From: Chrysochromulina tobinii
Lineage: Eukaryota > Haptophyta > Prymnesiales > Chrysochromulinaceae
Length of the DNA: 46,564 nucleotides
Direction: 5' to 3'
Assembly (NCBI GenBank): GCA_001275005.1
Contig: JWZX01002723.1
Coordinates: 1 to 46,564 of the forward strand
In this document: positions 27,293 through 37,098 of the stretch, piece by piece
Layout: each line of letters begins with the position of its first letter
How positions within the stretch are numbered: position 1 is the stretch's first letter
Made by a program: the position numbers and the translations under genes
Notes under the pieces: model-generated
Seen by the model: only the letters and a program-made list of their open reading frames with translations
Database searches by the model: none
Told to the model about the DNA's origin: nothing

Positions 27293-27506
27293 TAAGTTAG
27301 ACTTAGTCCGATTAAGTTGTTTGGTGCTGTGGCTTGAGGCTTGCGGCGCCACTCCAGACCAATTTTATTCAATTTAACAAAATTAACATCTAGAATGCAT
27401 GTTAAAAGGACAGAAAACTTGCGTCGCGCGGCGCGTAACCACAACACGCACACAAGGCCTCCCCTGGTCTAAAACCCATTCACACACCCGAAACGCAGGA
27501 AAGCCA

Positions 27507-29006
27507 ATGAACAAGGCCATCGATGCAGAGGAAGACAAGTACGTGAGACGGAAACCCTCGCGACACATCACCGCCGAGAGCGAGGCCTTTACCTTCCTGT
27601 ACCGCGCACGATGCTACCTGGGATTCTTCGTCATGGCGCAGGTCTCCATGCTCGTCTGGTTTTCAAGGTCCTCTCCACAGTCTCATCCAGAGTTACATCT
27701 GACGGCTCCACTATCGTCTGGGCCGCCCGTGCCGCTGACCTCTCCGCCATCGCCGCCATCTCCAGCTCTGGAGCGTAGGGCCGACGAGGCGCAGCGCCTA
27801 GCCTTTTGGCGAGTATTGGAGCGGTTGCAGAACCCATCTGATTGTCGAAGGGCGTCGGTGTACATATTTCTGCCAACACCGTACCAGAGCGGCCTCGGCT
27901 CCCAGATGCGCATCGCTGCGAACTCGCTCGTGCATGCCATGGCTCTGCGGCGCACCTTTGTTCTCGATGCGGCGACGAGCGTCTACGCCGATCCACACCG
28001 ATGCCCATCTCGCGGCTTCGAATGCTTCTTCCAGCGCGCCTCCAGTTGCACTGCTGCCGACGTGCTGAGCGACCTTCCACCTGCTCCGCCCGCCGCGCTC
28101 GAGCCGAATACGAGCGCGGCCGTGCAGCTCGCTGCGCGGCTGGACGAGCTGCCGCGCGTCTCCCTAGGCGCGGACGTGCCGCCTCGGGTCATCTCGGGTC
28201 GTGCCTCGTGCACGAGCAAGCTCACACCCAACGAGATTGAGTCACTACATGCTCTGCTCGCTGCCGAGCTCGCCGCCACTGCGGGAGTCGGCGCGCCACT
28301 CGCGAGCGCGCCGCCGCCGGACTTGGGCTGGTATGTGCGCCTAGCGTCAGCTTACCTTGGCCGTCCAAATGCGCAAACGGAGGCCCTCGCACACAAGCTG
28401 ACGAGCGACCTGCGGCTGGGCGGGAACGCCACCGAGCGCCGTGACGAGCGCGGCTATGTGGCCGTGCACATTCGGCGAGGCGACAAGACGGCGTCGGAGG
28501 CCGTCGGCCACACGACGAGTGAATACGCCGCCGCGGTGCAGGAGGTGGTGCACCGGCGCCGTCTCGGGCACATCGTGCTCTCATCCGACGACGCCGAGCC
28601 TTACAGGACTCTGCCCGAGATGCTGCAAGGTGAGGAGGCTGAGGTGGTCTACGTGCCGACCAACGAATGGGTTCGGGTCCCCGCAGCCGGGCCCCTTGTC
28701 GCAGCCAAGCACGTCGAATACTATTACCAGACGAAGCGCGCTGCCAGCCCGATCGACGAGGGCATGCTCCTCATCGCCCAAGCGCTGATCTTTAGCCGGG
28801 CGGCGGCGGTCGTGGGTACTCTCACCTCAAACTACCTGCTCGTGGTGGTTGAGTTGGCCGAGCTGCAACGGCCGCCGGGGGCTGCTCCTCTTGAAGTGAT
28901 CGACCTCGACGGCAACGCGTACTTTCCTTGCGGGTGTCAAGATCCGCTGCCGTGGGGCCCCAAGTTCAACCTACAACGCGTGCGGGGTGAACTAGCTGTG
29001 AACTAG
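27507..29006 (+). CDS. FUT8: Alpha-1,6-fucosyltransferase-like protein (GT23, FUT8 type)
   Basis: 499 aa from ATG at 27507; the frame is open to an upstream ATG at 27399, but the 36 extra residues look like leader sequence. It is a type II membrane protein: a membrane segment (about 30-52, YLGFFVMAQVSMLVWF), a Ser/Pro stem, then a luminal catalytic domain. GT23 features: YQSGLGSQMRIAANSLVHAM near the start of the domain, the donor-binding VAVHIRRGDK motif (FUT8 has HVRRTDK), LSSDDAEPY, and near the end ALIFSRAAAVVGTLTSNY. FUT8 adds core fucose to N-glycans in the Golgi; the exact acceptor is not certain here. The last codons fall in an 11-bp GTGAACTAGCT tandem repeat (about 28986-29020), the first copy of which provides the stop. 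Confidence 0.75.
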   Translation: MNKAIDAEEDKYVRRKPSRHITAESEAFTFLYRARCYLGFFVMAQVSMLVWFSRSSPQSHPELHLTAPLSSGPPVPLTSPPSPPSPALERRADEAQRLAFWRVLERLQNPSDCRRASVYIFLPTPYQSGLGSQMRIAANSLVHAMALRRTFVLDAATSVYADPHRCPSRGFECFFQRASSCTAADVLSDLPPAPPAALEPNTSAAVQLAARLDELPRVSLGADVPPRVISGRASCTSKLTPNEIESLHALLAAELAATAGVGAPLASAPPPDLGWYVRLASAYLGRPNAQTEALAHKLTSDLRLGGNATERRDERGYVAVHIRRGDKTASEAVGHTTSEYAAAVQEVVHRRRLGHIVLSSDDAEPYRTLPEMLQGEEAEVVYVPTNEWVRVPAAGPLVAAKHVEYYYQTKRAASPIDEGMLLIAQALIFSRAAAVVGTLTSNYLLVVVELAELQRPPGAAPLEVIDLDGNAYFPCGCQDPLPWGPKFNLQRVRGELAVN

Positions 29007-29020
29007 CTGTGAACTAGCTC
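28986..29020 (+). repeat. GTGAACTAGCT 11-bp tandem repeat, three copies
   Basis: Three back-to-back units across the stop codon of the fucosyltransferase gene. Because 11 is not a multiple of three, copy number changes would alter the C terminus; the stop lies in the first to second copy. Confidence 0.85.
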
Positions 29021-29504
29021 CTTCTCCGCCGAGCAGCAGTGGCGCCGCTCGCGCACACTCGCTCCTGAGGCGCCTTGATCTCGCCCATGCCTCGCCTTGA
29101 TCTCACATGTAGAGCATGAGAGAGGACATATCTTGGGTAGTACTATCTTGCGGCTTCGCTATCGTACTTGTAGCCCTTCAAGGATGTTTGTAGAGCAGAG
29201 ACCGTATTACTTTAGGCCGTGTTCGTACTTCGACACGCGCCACCGCCAGCCGCCACACGCACGGCACCGCACGCGCATCTGGGCGACATGCTGGGCGCAT
29301 GGCTGGGCGGCCGCGAGACCGGCGCTAAAGTCGGTTGCGTGATCGCTTGCCAAAGAGGCGCCTGGGGCCCTGGCACATAACAGAGCGGGGGCTCATTACG
29401 TTACGTGGACCCCCGATGGCGTAGCTCGTGAAGTCTTTGCGATCACGAAGATGAGAATATGAGATGCAACGGTTGCATGCGGGTCGCTTTTTCTTCTCCC
29501 AAAT
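29007..29504. other. Intergenic interval, 498 bp
   Basis: No supported gene. It holds a duplicated GCCTTGATCTC(GC/AC)... motif (about 29071 and 29095). The rest is unremarkable upstream sequence of the membrane protein gene. Confidence 0.4.
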
Positions 29505-32395
29505 TTGGCAGTCAGCTTCCCGACAACAATGCGCAACGAGAAGAGTTTGGAGGCCGACAGCGGCCGCCTACGCGGTGGCGGCGGCGAGAAAACTCCACTA
29601 ATGGGGGACCCTTTGCCGGCTCCCGCCTTCAAGTGCTGGATTCCGGCCTTGGTGATCGCCGCCGTCTTGCTATTGGTCGTTTTGCTCTACGTCATGCTTT
29701 GCGTCATATGGCCATTTTGCATCGTCTGGCCGCTTCAATCCGGAGCGCTGCAACCTGCCACGTCAACGTCATACGGCAGCTCGCCGCCTGCAACGTTACC
29801 GGCCCACGCCATCTTGTCGCCACCCTCCTCCCAACACCCTCCTCCCGCGTCGTCGCCAGGCACGACGACGCCGGGCACGACGCCCAGCATCGTTCCGGGA
29901 GCCATCGCCCCAACCGAAGACTGCGCCAAAGGTTCCGTGTGGGACGTCCATTCCGGAGGATGCTTCGCGCCAGTGCCTTTTGAGCAGCGCGGCTGCTACC
30001 CGCGCTCAGCGTGCGAGGCGAGGTACGCGTCGTCCTTCAGCGACGAGCTGAGCTGCATTCCGCAGGGCTTCAACGGCGAGTGCTCCTCGGCTCTCTCGGA
30101 GTTGCACGGCTTCGGCATCGTACCGAACGCAAAGCGTGGGGACGACTACGCGAATCACGGCTATTACGGGACGTCGTCGTACATCCGCCTGTTTGAGTTC
30201 CTCGGCCGCGAGGTGATGATCCTAGAGGACCGACCGTCGCTCCCGCGCCCCCAGACCTCGCTCTGATGATCACCTTTGCGACCTATTCGTACCCTCCTCA
30301 TACCCTCCTTGACCGTCGCTCTCCCCCCCCTCACCGCGGGGCACTGGTTGGCTGGGTGCGTGCCGACGTGTGTGCAGGTGGGCGAGCCCGTCACTGACAG
30401 CACTGCCGAGACCTCCCACTTTGGCTATTTCGGTCAGTGGCTCTCGCCGTATGCGCGCACCGCCTACGACCCCAAAGTGGCCGCACAAGAAGGATCGAGC
30501 TACCGCGGCAGCAAGGCGACCGATTCCATCGAGGGAGGTCTCTTCAGCGCAAGCAAGCTCGGCAAGACCAAGTACCCCAAGTACCTTCCGAGTGCGTCGA
30601 CCAAGGCGTACACTCCGTGGTCGGATACATCGCGAGGGTGGGGCTTCTCGGAGAACGCTCTCGACTGCAGCTACCTCGGGGTCGTCTATCTGTCCAACCG
30701 CATCATCATCCCGCCGAGCGGCATCTCGTACGAGCCGTCCCAGGAGACGCATGCCACGGATGGCGGCATCTTCGTCGGGGCGGCCTGGCTCGCTTTCCCA
30801 ATCTTCCATGCAAAGTACGAGCGGAACAACGAGACGGTCAGGCGCACCTCAACGGACCCGATGCTGAGTTGGACGCACGTTATCGACACGGCGCAGCTGC
30901 GCGGGCCCGTACTGACGTACGCCCCCGAGTTTTTCACGCGACGCTACGCGGCATGGTGCCAGTACCAAACCGGGCAGGACGGAGGCCACGACTGGTCGCT
31001 CGACCCAAGCACCATGTCGGGCCACTGCCTCGACCCAAGCCTCTACCAAACCCTGGGCTACTCCCCTGCGGACGGTCTTCCGACGACGGGTGGCGAGTTC
31101 GAGGCCATCCCGGCCGTGTTCCATGACTCGACAGCGACGACTGAGAATCTAGGCGAGTGGACGGGCCCCACGTTTTGGAAGCTGCCGCAGTTTGGGTTCC
31201 CAAGCGCCCAGACCAAGGAGCCCTACGTGCTCGACATGCGCACGTACGACGTGACCGTCTTCGACAATATGGTCGACATGTGGGCTGTAAGTGCCCTCCG
31301 CTGCCATCGCCCCGCCATTGCCCTACCATGCCCCTCTCCCTCTGCACATACACTCGGCTCACCACGTCTCGCCTATCCCTCTTTAAAACCTTTCTCGCGC
31401 GCCTCTTCTTCGCAGCCCGGCAGCTGCCACGAAGAAGGTGCCGGAGAGGACGACGATGAGCCGTTGGCCTACTCGCACGATTGTATCAACCGGACGGAGG
31501 CGGCAGTTGAGGGCTTCTTCAAGAATTCGCACTCCTTCTCCCCGGGCTCGTACAGTATGAAAGCGGTGCCGCCGACCACGACCGTTGACGGCGTCGAGTT
31601 CCACGTGCGGTACAAGGATGCCACCTCCCAGGTGGAGACGGATCTGAGTCTCCTCGCGCCGATAACGGTCAGCCACGAGGAGTATGAGGAGCCCTCTACA
31701 CTGCCCCATGCCCATGCGCTCGGAGGCTCGGGCTCCAATGTGGACCCGAAAGAGACGAACCTGTATTACGACTGGACCTCCGCCTCTCGCGAGTGGTCGC
31801 GCTACGCCAAGACGGTCAGGCACAGTGATGGCACGCTCAAGCTCGCACTGATCGACGAGCAGGAGGCGCCCGAGGCGCTCAAGCCGCTCGAGTACACAGA
31901 GGGGCTCAAGGGACGAGCACAGTACGCCTCGCACGAGGCTCTTGCACAAACAGACTCGACGTTCGACGCGACGTGCTGGGAGTGTACCGACTCGAGCAGG
32001 TGTGAACTACAGGTCCGTACCATCACGACCGAGAGCGGCGCCGTCGTGAGCTACCGTTGGTTCCGCTGGCGTGATCAGCCATCGCTCGTGTCGCTCGCCA
32101 AGGAATTCCCACAGCAGTACACCGATTCGTACCTCGCCCACATGCAGAAGCGTGTCGAGTGGATGCACACGCACTGGGGCTCCTCGGCCCATCCCGAAAA
32201 CTTCCTAAAGCGGCCGAAGAAGCTCAAGCACCTCGCGGAACTCGAGCACGCCCCTCGTCCCTCGACGCGCCGCCGGATGGCGTACCCTCGTATGGCTGGG
32301 TGCCCGTCTCGCTCTCGGAGGAGTATCCTGCCACAGCGGCGTGCCGGCAGAACGGCGGGGCGACGGCGGGCAGCAAACTCGAGACGGCTTGGTAA
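29505..32395 (+). CDS. Single-pass membrane protein of unknown function, three exons, frame change near the end
   Basis: My model: exons 29505-30212, 30378-31286 and 31416-32395. Intron 2 is convincing: donor GCT|GTAAGT, pyrimidine-rich end TTCTTCGCAG, 129 nt, phase 0, joining DMWA to PGSCHEEG. Intron 1 (30213-30377, 165 nt, donor GAG|GTGATG, acceptor TGTGCAG) removes two stops and keeps the frame; it is inferred. The product has a cytosolic Arg/Gly N terminus, one strong membrane segment near residues 45-70 (ALVIAAVLLLVVLLYVMLCVIW) and a large, Cys-containing luminal/extracellular part with aromatic-rich blocks (GVVYLSNRIIIPPSGISYEP, GGIFVGAAWLAFP). I do not recognise a family. At about 32250-32270 the frame must move by one base to reach the natural-looking tail ending LETAW-stop. 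TGG-TAA there also resembles a GTAAGA donor, so a further exon is possible. Confidence 0.55.
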
Positions 32396-32876
32396 GATAG
32401 ATCACTTGAGCACTGGGTCGAGAGTGAGTGAGATCCGTGGACAGTGCGTGAGTGCGTGACTCATCGACACGGGGCTTGTGAAAACCCCGTGCGGGTGCAC
32501 GTAGCGCGTACCGTAGCGGTGCAGGGTGTTGACGTGAGCCGCTTGGCGTCTCCGAAGCGCGTACATGTACCGTAGCGGTGCGGGGGACGCCGGGCGGCCG
32601 GGGGTGACGTCGCCTCTGACCGTCTCTCCGCGACTCCTACCACCCGCGGCGTACCGGCTACCGCGGCGATCGTCTGTCTCTCGGTGCGCGTGACCGAGAT
32701 GACGAAAATCGACATAAACAACTTCGGTCACGGAGTTAGGGGCCCGCACACGGACGGGACCCTCAACACCCACATCGAGCCATGGCAACTGGCGCAGATT
32801 GCGGGAGCACGTACTACTCGTCACGCCACGCCGGATCTCGACCCCCGGATACAAGTGCCACCCCTATGGCCTGCTC
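32396..32876. other. Convergent interval with partial repeats
   Basis: CGTACCGTAGCGGTGC occurs at about 32509 and, as TGTACCGTAGCGGTGC, at about 32565. A short plus-strand open frame (32684-32941) begins with a fairly protein-like stretch (KIDINNFGHGVRGPHTDG) and could be a last exon of the membrane gene; I cannot support splice sites, so I leave it uncalled. Confidence 0.35.
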
Positions 32877-33866
32877 CTACCCGTTCCGAGCCAACCTCAC
32901 GACCGTGCCATCCTGCTCCAGCAGCACCATCACGCCCGTAGCCTTCTTGAGTTTCCGGCGAAAGAGGTGCCTCGCGGCTGCTCTACCGTCGGCGCTCAAC
33001 TCGGCGCCAGCATCGCCGAGATGAGCGCCGAGATGAGCGAGCACGGCCTTGCGCAAGCGCTTCAGTCGCAGAGAGCCGCCTGGCGCCTCGCGCAAGACCT
33101 GCCGGATGACGCGCCTCCACTTGAAGGGCGGTGCGGATGCGGCGCCGGCAGCTGCTGTGCGAGCCAGCCCCCTCGGCGGCGCGTAATCGTAATCCTCCAT
33201 GGCCAGCCAGTCGCCGTGCGCTATGCAATCTTGGACGAAGCTCGGCATGACAATCGGGATGCCTCTCTTGCGCGCCCTCCGCACGAGCACGGTCTCGCGT
33301 TGCACGGCCTTTTCACTCGCCACGAGCAGGTCGACTTTTCGGTGCACGCTTTGCGACACGCTGCCGCCATGACGTTCGATGAGTCTGCGCATCTCATCCC
33401 GTGGCACGCTGTCGATAGATAGCGCGAACACAATCTCGTGGAATAGCCACGTCGGCGACCCGCCATCGAGGAAGCCCGCTTGCTGCGCACGGTCGCGGAA
33501 GAAGCTATCTATGTGTGGCTGAAAATGGTCCTCCTCCGGCGGTCCACCCAGCGAAAACGGAGGCGGCTCCGTTGTGCCATACCCACTGATGGGTTCAAAC
33601 GTGAAGGTCGGCGACTTTGCACTCTTGACGCTCACACTCAAGGCAGACAGAGCGGGCGACGGATGGCTCAAGGCGGATAACGCGGGCGACGCTGTTGGCT
33701 TTAGCGCGGGCGATGCTTTCGGCTTTGCTGCCACGCCTGGCTTGCAGAAGCATGCCGTGCGACCGCACACTGCGCACACGACTGCTGTCGCCGCTCCTGA
33801 TTCGGCATCGAACGTGATCTTCGAGAAGCCCTTCATCGGTCGTTGGTGCGGCTTCGTCTTCCCCAT
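32877..33866 (-). CDS. BRCT-domain protein with LYAR-like winged-helix C terminus
   Basis: 329 aa from the Met at 33866; the first ATG at 33905 adds 13 aa but would place two TTCACAC elements inside the coding region. The N terminus is basic, then a tight CAVCGRTACFC cysteine motif (about 30-42) and a repetitive ALSALS/Lys linker. About residues 135-215 form one BRCT domain: FALSIDSVPRDEMRRLIERHGGSV, VDLLVASE, and the closing PSFVQDCIAHGDWL with the conserved Trp. The last 90 residues (FKWRRVIRQVL ... LRLKRLRKAVL ... LFRRKLKKA ... VVRLA) resemble the winged-helix tail found in the nucleolar protein LYAR and plant relatives. BRCT binds phosphopeptides or DNA ends in damage response; a nuclear or nucleolar role is likely but unproven. 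Confidence 0.7.
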   Translation of the reverse strand: MGKTKPHQRPMKGFSKITFDAESGAATAVVCAVCGRTACFCKPGVAAKPKASPALKPTASPALSALSHPSPALSALSVSVKSAKSPTFTFEPISGYGTTEPPPFSLGGPPEEDHFQPHIDSFFRDRAQQAGFLDGGSPTWLFHEIVFALSIDSVPRDEMRRLIERHGGSVSQSVHRKVDLLVASEKAVQRETVLVRRARKRGIPIVMPSFVQDCIAHGDWLAMEDYDYAPPRGLARTAAAGAASAPPFKWRRVIRQVLREAPGGSLRLKRLRKAVLAHLGAHLGDAGAELSADGRAAARHLFRRKLKKATGVMVLLEQDGTVVRLARNG

Positions 33867-33966
33867 GATCGTCTTTTGTATAGAGTGTGAAAGGAGTGTG
33901 AACATACTAGACTTCAGGTCGACCGGAGGTCAACGCATGCGAAAGGCGAGCTTATTAACAAACGCT

Positions 33967-35262
33967 TCACGCTGCGGCGATCCCAAACACCCTCTGCGCC
34001 ATCGCGGCGGCCGCCTCGGGCTGCTCGGGCACCTCGTCGTGCGCTATCGTCGTGCGCCACATCGTGCGCTCGGCTTCACTCTCCGGCGGCACCTTCGTAG
34101 CGGCGTGCATCGTCGCCGTGTTGTCCCAGACCACCACGTCTCCTGCCGTCCACCGATGGCGATAGCGAAAGCGCGCGGACGTGGCGAACGAGGAGAGGGC
34201 ATCGACGAGCCTGCCCGGTAGCCCTGGCAGCGCCTCGGCCGACGGCGGCAGCACTTGCGCGTCCGCCGATCCTGAGGCTGGGGGCGCTGTGGCGTAGGTA
34301 ACAGCGGCGATCACGTGAGGTGCGAGGTACAGCGCCGTGAGGCCCGTCGGCCGGTGCGGCCAGGCGATCGGGTGATGCGCTGGGACCGTCAGCGCAGCCT
34401 CCCTCTCTGCGGAGAGAAAGCTCGGCAGCGGGCTCGGTGGCGGCGGCGACAGCGTCGCTGGCGAGTCGCTCGTGCTCAAGCACGATGGCTCCGCCGCCTC
34501 GGCGGACGACGGCTCGGTGGACGACGGCGGTCCAGTGGGGTGTGAATGGGCTGTGAACGGCGGTCCAGTGGGGTGTGAATGGGCTGTGAACGGCGGTCCA
34601 GTGGGGTGCACCCGTACCAGCCGCCGAAAGGACGCATGCAGCTGCTGGTACGAGTGCACGCCGTGGAGCCCAGCCAGGTGCGCCTGCTGCGCAGGATCGA
34701 GCGCAGAGAAGGCTGCAATCGTCGAAGCGAAGAGCGTGTCTCCGCTGCCGTCTGCTGGCGTCGACACGCAATACATCATCGAGGCCCGGGGCGGCGGCTT
34801 TCGAAAGGATTGGTCCGTGTGCCAAGACGGAGTGCCGCGCGCCGTGTCAAACTGATCGCCGTCAACGGTATCTAACGCCTCCGCCTCTGGCGGCTTGCCG
34901 TCGAACACACGAGCCGAGGGCACCTTGTGGAAGACGTGGACACGCGTATCGTTGTGGAGCAGCGTCTCATACGGCCCATCGGGTGGGGAGGCCTCTATGT
35001 TGCCAAAGACGGAGCTCAATAGAATCATGTCTTCGCGGCTCCACGTCCACAGCCCGGGGAAGAGCATCAGCCCGCGCGATGCTGCAAAGGCCAACCGCAG
35101 CTCTCTTTGGTTCTCTTCCGAGGCGAGTGCAACTGGCGTGAGGCCGTGCACCATGAAGCCGAAGCCGATGTCCGCACGCAGGGGCGTGTAGTCAAAGTAT
35201 GTTGCGGCAGCGGACGTGGGGAGGAGGAGCGTGACGCAGATGTTCATGAAGTGCGACAACAA
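33967..35262 (-). CDS. TauD/TfdA-family Fe(II)/2-oxoglutarate dioxygenase
   Basis: 431 aa. The facial triad is readable: His148 and Asp150 in WHTDQSF, the distal His in DVVVWDNTATMHAA near 390, and the 2-oxoglutarate-binding Arg in TMWRTTI near 408. The family hydroxylates small molecules such as taurine, 2,4-D, carnitine precursors or sterol side chains; the substrate cannot be read here. An N-terminal hydrophobic stretch (MNICVTLLLPTSAAA) may be a signal peptide. The double-stranded beta-helix is interrupted at about 220-290 by an insertion encoded partly by a 33-bp minisatellite (TGPPFTAHSHP units) plus a Ser/Pro-rich stretch. It is head-to-head with the CtpA gene over 205 bp. Confidence 0.8.
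   Translation of the reverse strand: MLSHFMNICVTLLLPTSAAATYFDYTPLRADIGFGFMVHGLTPVALASEENQRELRLAFAASRGLMLFPGLWTWSREDMILLSSVFGNIEASPPDGPYETLLHNDTRVHVFHKVPSARVFDGKPPEAEALDTVDGDQFDTARGTPSWHTDQSFRKPPPRASMMYCVSTPADGSGDTLFASTIAAFSALDPAQQAHLAGLHGVHSYQQLHASFRRLVRVHPTGPPFTAHSHPTGPPFTAHSHPTGPPSSTEPSSAEAAEPSCLSTSDSPATLSPPPPSPLPSFLSAEREAALTVPAHHPIAWPHRPTGLTALYLAPHVIAAVTYATAPPASGSADAQVLPPSAEALPGLPGRLVDALSSFATSARFRYRHRWTAGDVVVWDNTATMHAATKVPPESEAERTMWRTTIAHDEVPEQPEAAAAMAQRVFGIAAA
34525..34606. repeat. 33-bp in-frame minisatellite in the dioxygenase gene
   Basis: Units begin at 34525, 34558 and (partial) 34591; each adds 11 residues (TGPPFTAHSHP) to a loop of the dioxygenase. The unit length keeps the frame, so copy number may vary without disrupting the enzyme. 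Confidence 0.85.
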
Positions 35263-35467
35263 CGCGCTGCAAACGCTCGCGCGCCTCCTGCCGCCCGCAC
35301 CGCCGTCGACGGTGAAGCCACACCTCGACTCTCATTCCTTTCATCGAAGATCGTCGCGTCACGGCGAGCGCACCATTAAAGGCACCAGCAGCGAGATTCT
35401 CCCACTACTGTACTTCACTTTTCGAGCACACTGACAAACTCGGATTTCGTCGCGCGGGCCGATTCAC
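35263..35467. promoter_or_regulatory. Probable bidirectional promoter, dioxygenase and CtpA
   Basis: 205 bp between divergent start codons. A CATTAAAGG motif at about 35371 could serve as a TATA-like element. No repeats. Regulatory role inferred from position. Confidence 0.35.
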
Positions 35468-36896
35468 ATGTTGAAGCTCATAACACCTCTCCTCAGCGCC
35501 ACACTATTGACGTCAGTGGACGATATGCACGCTCGTCATCACAGCCGTCGAGCGGTCTTAGAGCGTGCCGCGATCTTTGCTGTGCCGCCGGCGTTGTCGC
35601 TACTGCCATGCTCGGCAGCCCATGCGGCGGCCGAGCTCACGGATGAGCAGTCTCTCATCGTGGAAGCCTGGGCAGTCGTGCAGCGTGGCTACGTGGACCA
35701 GCAGTTTGGCGGCAACGATTGGAAGGCGATCAAGAGCGAGTACCTCAAGCGCAAGTACAAGAGCATGGGTGCTGCACGGGAGGCCATCGGCGAGATGCTC
35801 AGCGTGCTCGGCGACCGGTACACGCGGTACCTGTCGCCTGGAGCCTACAGCGCGCTGCTCGCCAAGTACGAGCGGCCGGCAGACAATGGTGGGATCGGCG
35901 TGACATTGCGCAGTGCCAGCGTTCCCGCGGCCAAGCTGAGCCAGATTGAGATCGTGAGCATCGTGCCAGGCGGACCCGCGGCCGCAGCCGGCCTGCAGGT
36001 GGGCGACCTCTTCGAGACGGTGGACGGGCGCACGCTTCCAACATACGCAACCGCCGACGACGTCGCCGGCCTTCTCCTTGGGAGGCTCGAAGAGCCTGTG
36101 AGCGTGAGCGTGCGTCGTGCCGACGGAAGCAGCGCCAGCTTCAATCTCCGTCGAGCAGTTCTCAAACAGGGGGAGGTTGAGGCGCGCGAGGTCGTTCGCC
36201 CCAGCAGCGGGAAGCGCATCGGCGTTCTCACGGTGCCGCTGTTCAGCGCGCCCATCGCCAACGGTGGCGACGGGGGCACGCTCGCCTCACTGCAGGCTGC
36301 CCTCTCCTCCGAGCCGTTAGTCTCGTGCCAGGAGCTGCTGATCGACTTGCGAGGCAACCCAGGAGGCCACTTCCCATCGGGTGTGGAGGCCGCCAAGCTC
36401 TTCTTTGCCTGCATGCAAGTGCTCACGACGGCACCCTCCCTTCCCCACAGGTGTGGAGGCCGCCAAGCTCTTCTTGCCTGCGGATGTGACGGTCGTCGCG
36501 ACCGTCGACCGCACGGGCAAGCCCTCGCCCGTGCTCACGTTCGCCAAGGGTCCGTTTGCTGGCCAAGACCGTCCCACGTACGTGCTCGTCGACAAGGGCA
36601 CTGCCTCGGCCGCCGAGGTGTTCGCGGCGGCGCTGCAGGGCAACCGTGCGGCCAAAGTGGTCGGCGAGCGTACATACGGCAAAGGGCTCGTTCAGTCCAT
36701 CCAGCGGCTCACCGACAGCTCCGCGGTCGTGCTCACTGTAGCCAAGTACCGCACGCCTCAGGGCGAGGACATCAACGGAAAGGGCATCGTGCCGGCGCTG
36801 CCGGTCGCGTGTGCATCCAAGACCGACGCTGTGCAGTGCTTGGAGCAAGCGCTCGCGTCGCGTCGGGCAAGTGACGATGTGGGGCGGACATTTTGA
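35468..36896 (+). CDS. CTPA: Thylakoid-lumen C-terminal processing protease (CtpA, S41 family), two exons
   Basis: Join 35468-36380 and 36451-36896, 452 aa. CtpA trims the C terminus of photosystem II protein D1. The leader is bipartite: an ER-signal-like stretch (MLKLITPLLSATLLTS), then a twin-arginine-type thylakoid signal (RRAVLERAAIFAVPPALSLLP) ending AHA, the pattern expected in algae with secondary plastids. Then a helical N-domain, a PDZ domain at about 135-220 (GGIGVTL, IVPGGPAAAAGLQVGDLFETVDG), and the protease core: LLIDLRGNPGGHF, the nucleophile Ser in KGTASAAEV and the Lys in ERTYGKGLVQS. The intron (36381-36450, 70 nt) is needed: read through, the frame breaks and the Ser/Lys dyad is lost. 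Splicing joins PSG to VEAAKLFLPAD. Confidence 0.9.
36381..36450 (+). other. 70-nt intron that begins with a copy of the downstream exon
   Basis: Starts GTGTGGAGGCCGCC and ends CCTTCCCCACAG. Its first 32 nt, GTGTGGAGGCCGCCAAGCTC onward to TGCCTGC, are repeated at the start of exon 2 (36451-36481) with a single extra T as the only difference. The acceptor has a good pyrimidine tract (CCCTCCCTTCCCCACAG). Confidence 0.85.
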
Positions 36897-37098
36897 TACG
36901 CTCCGTGTTATTTGCAGGAAAATAATTGAAAGCCTTCGGTTTGCGTCGCCGTTCTCCCGTGTACATTGTTTCGAGGTGAATTATTGTGAGTCTACAGTAG
37001 CACAAACATGAAACAGTCGCCTCTGGTGGTTCACTCAGCTGGCGACACGCTGGGGACCAGGAGGAGGAGCTCCGCGGAGGGCCGATGGGTCAATATGA

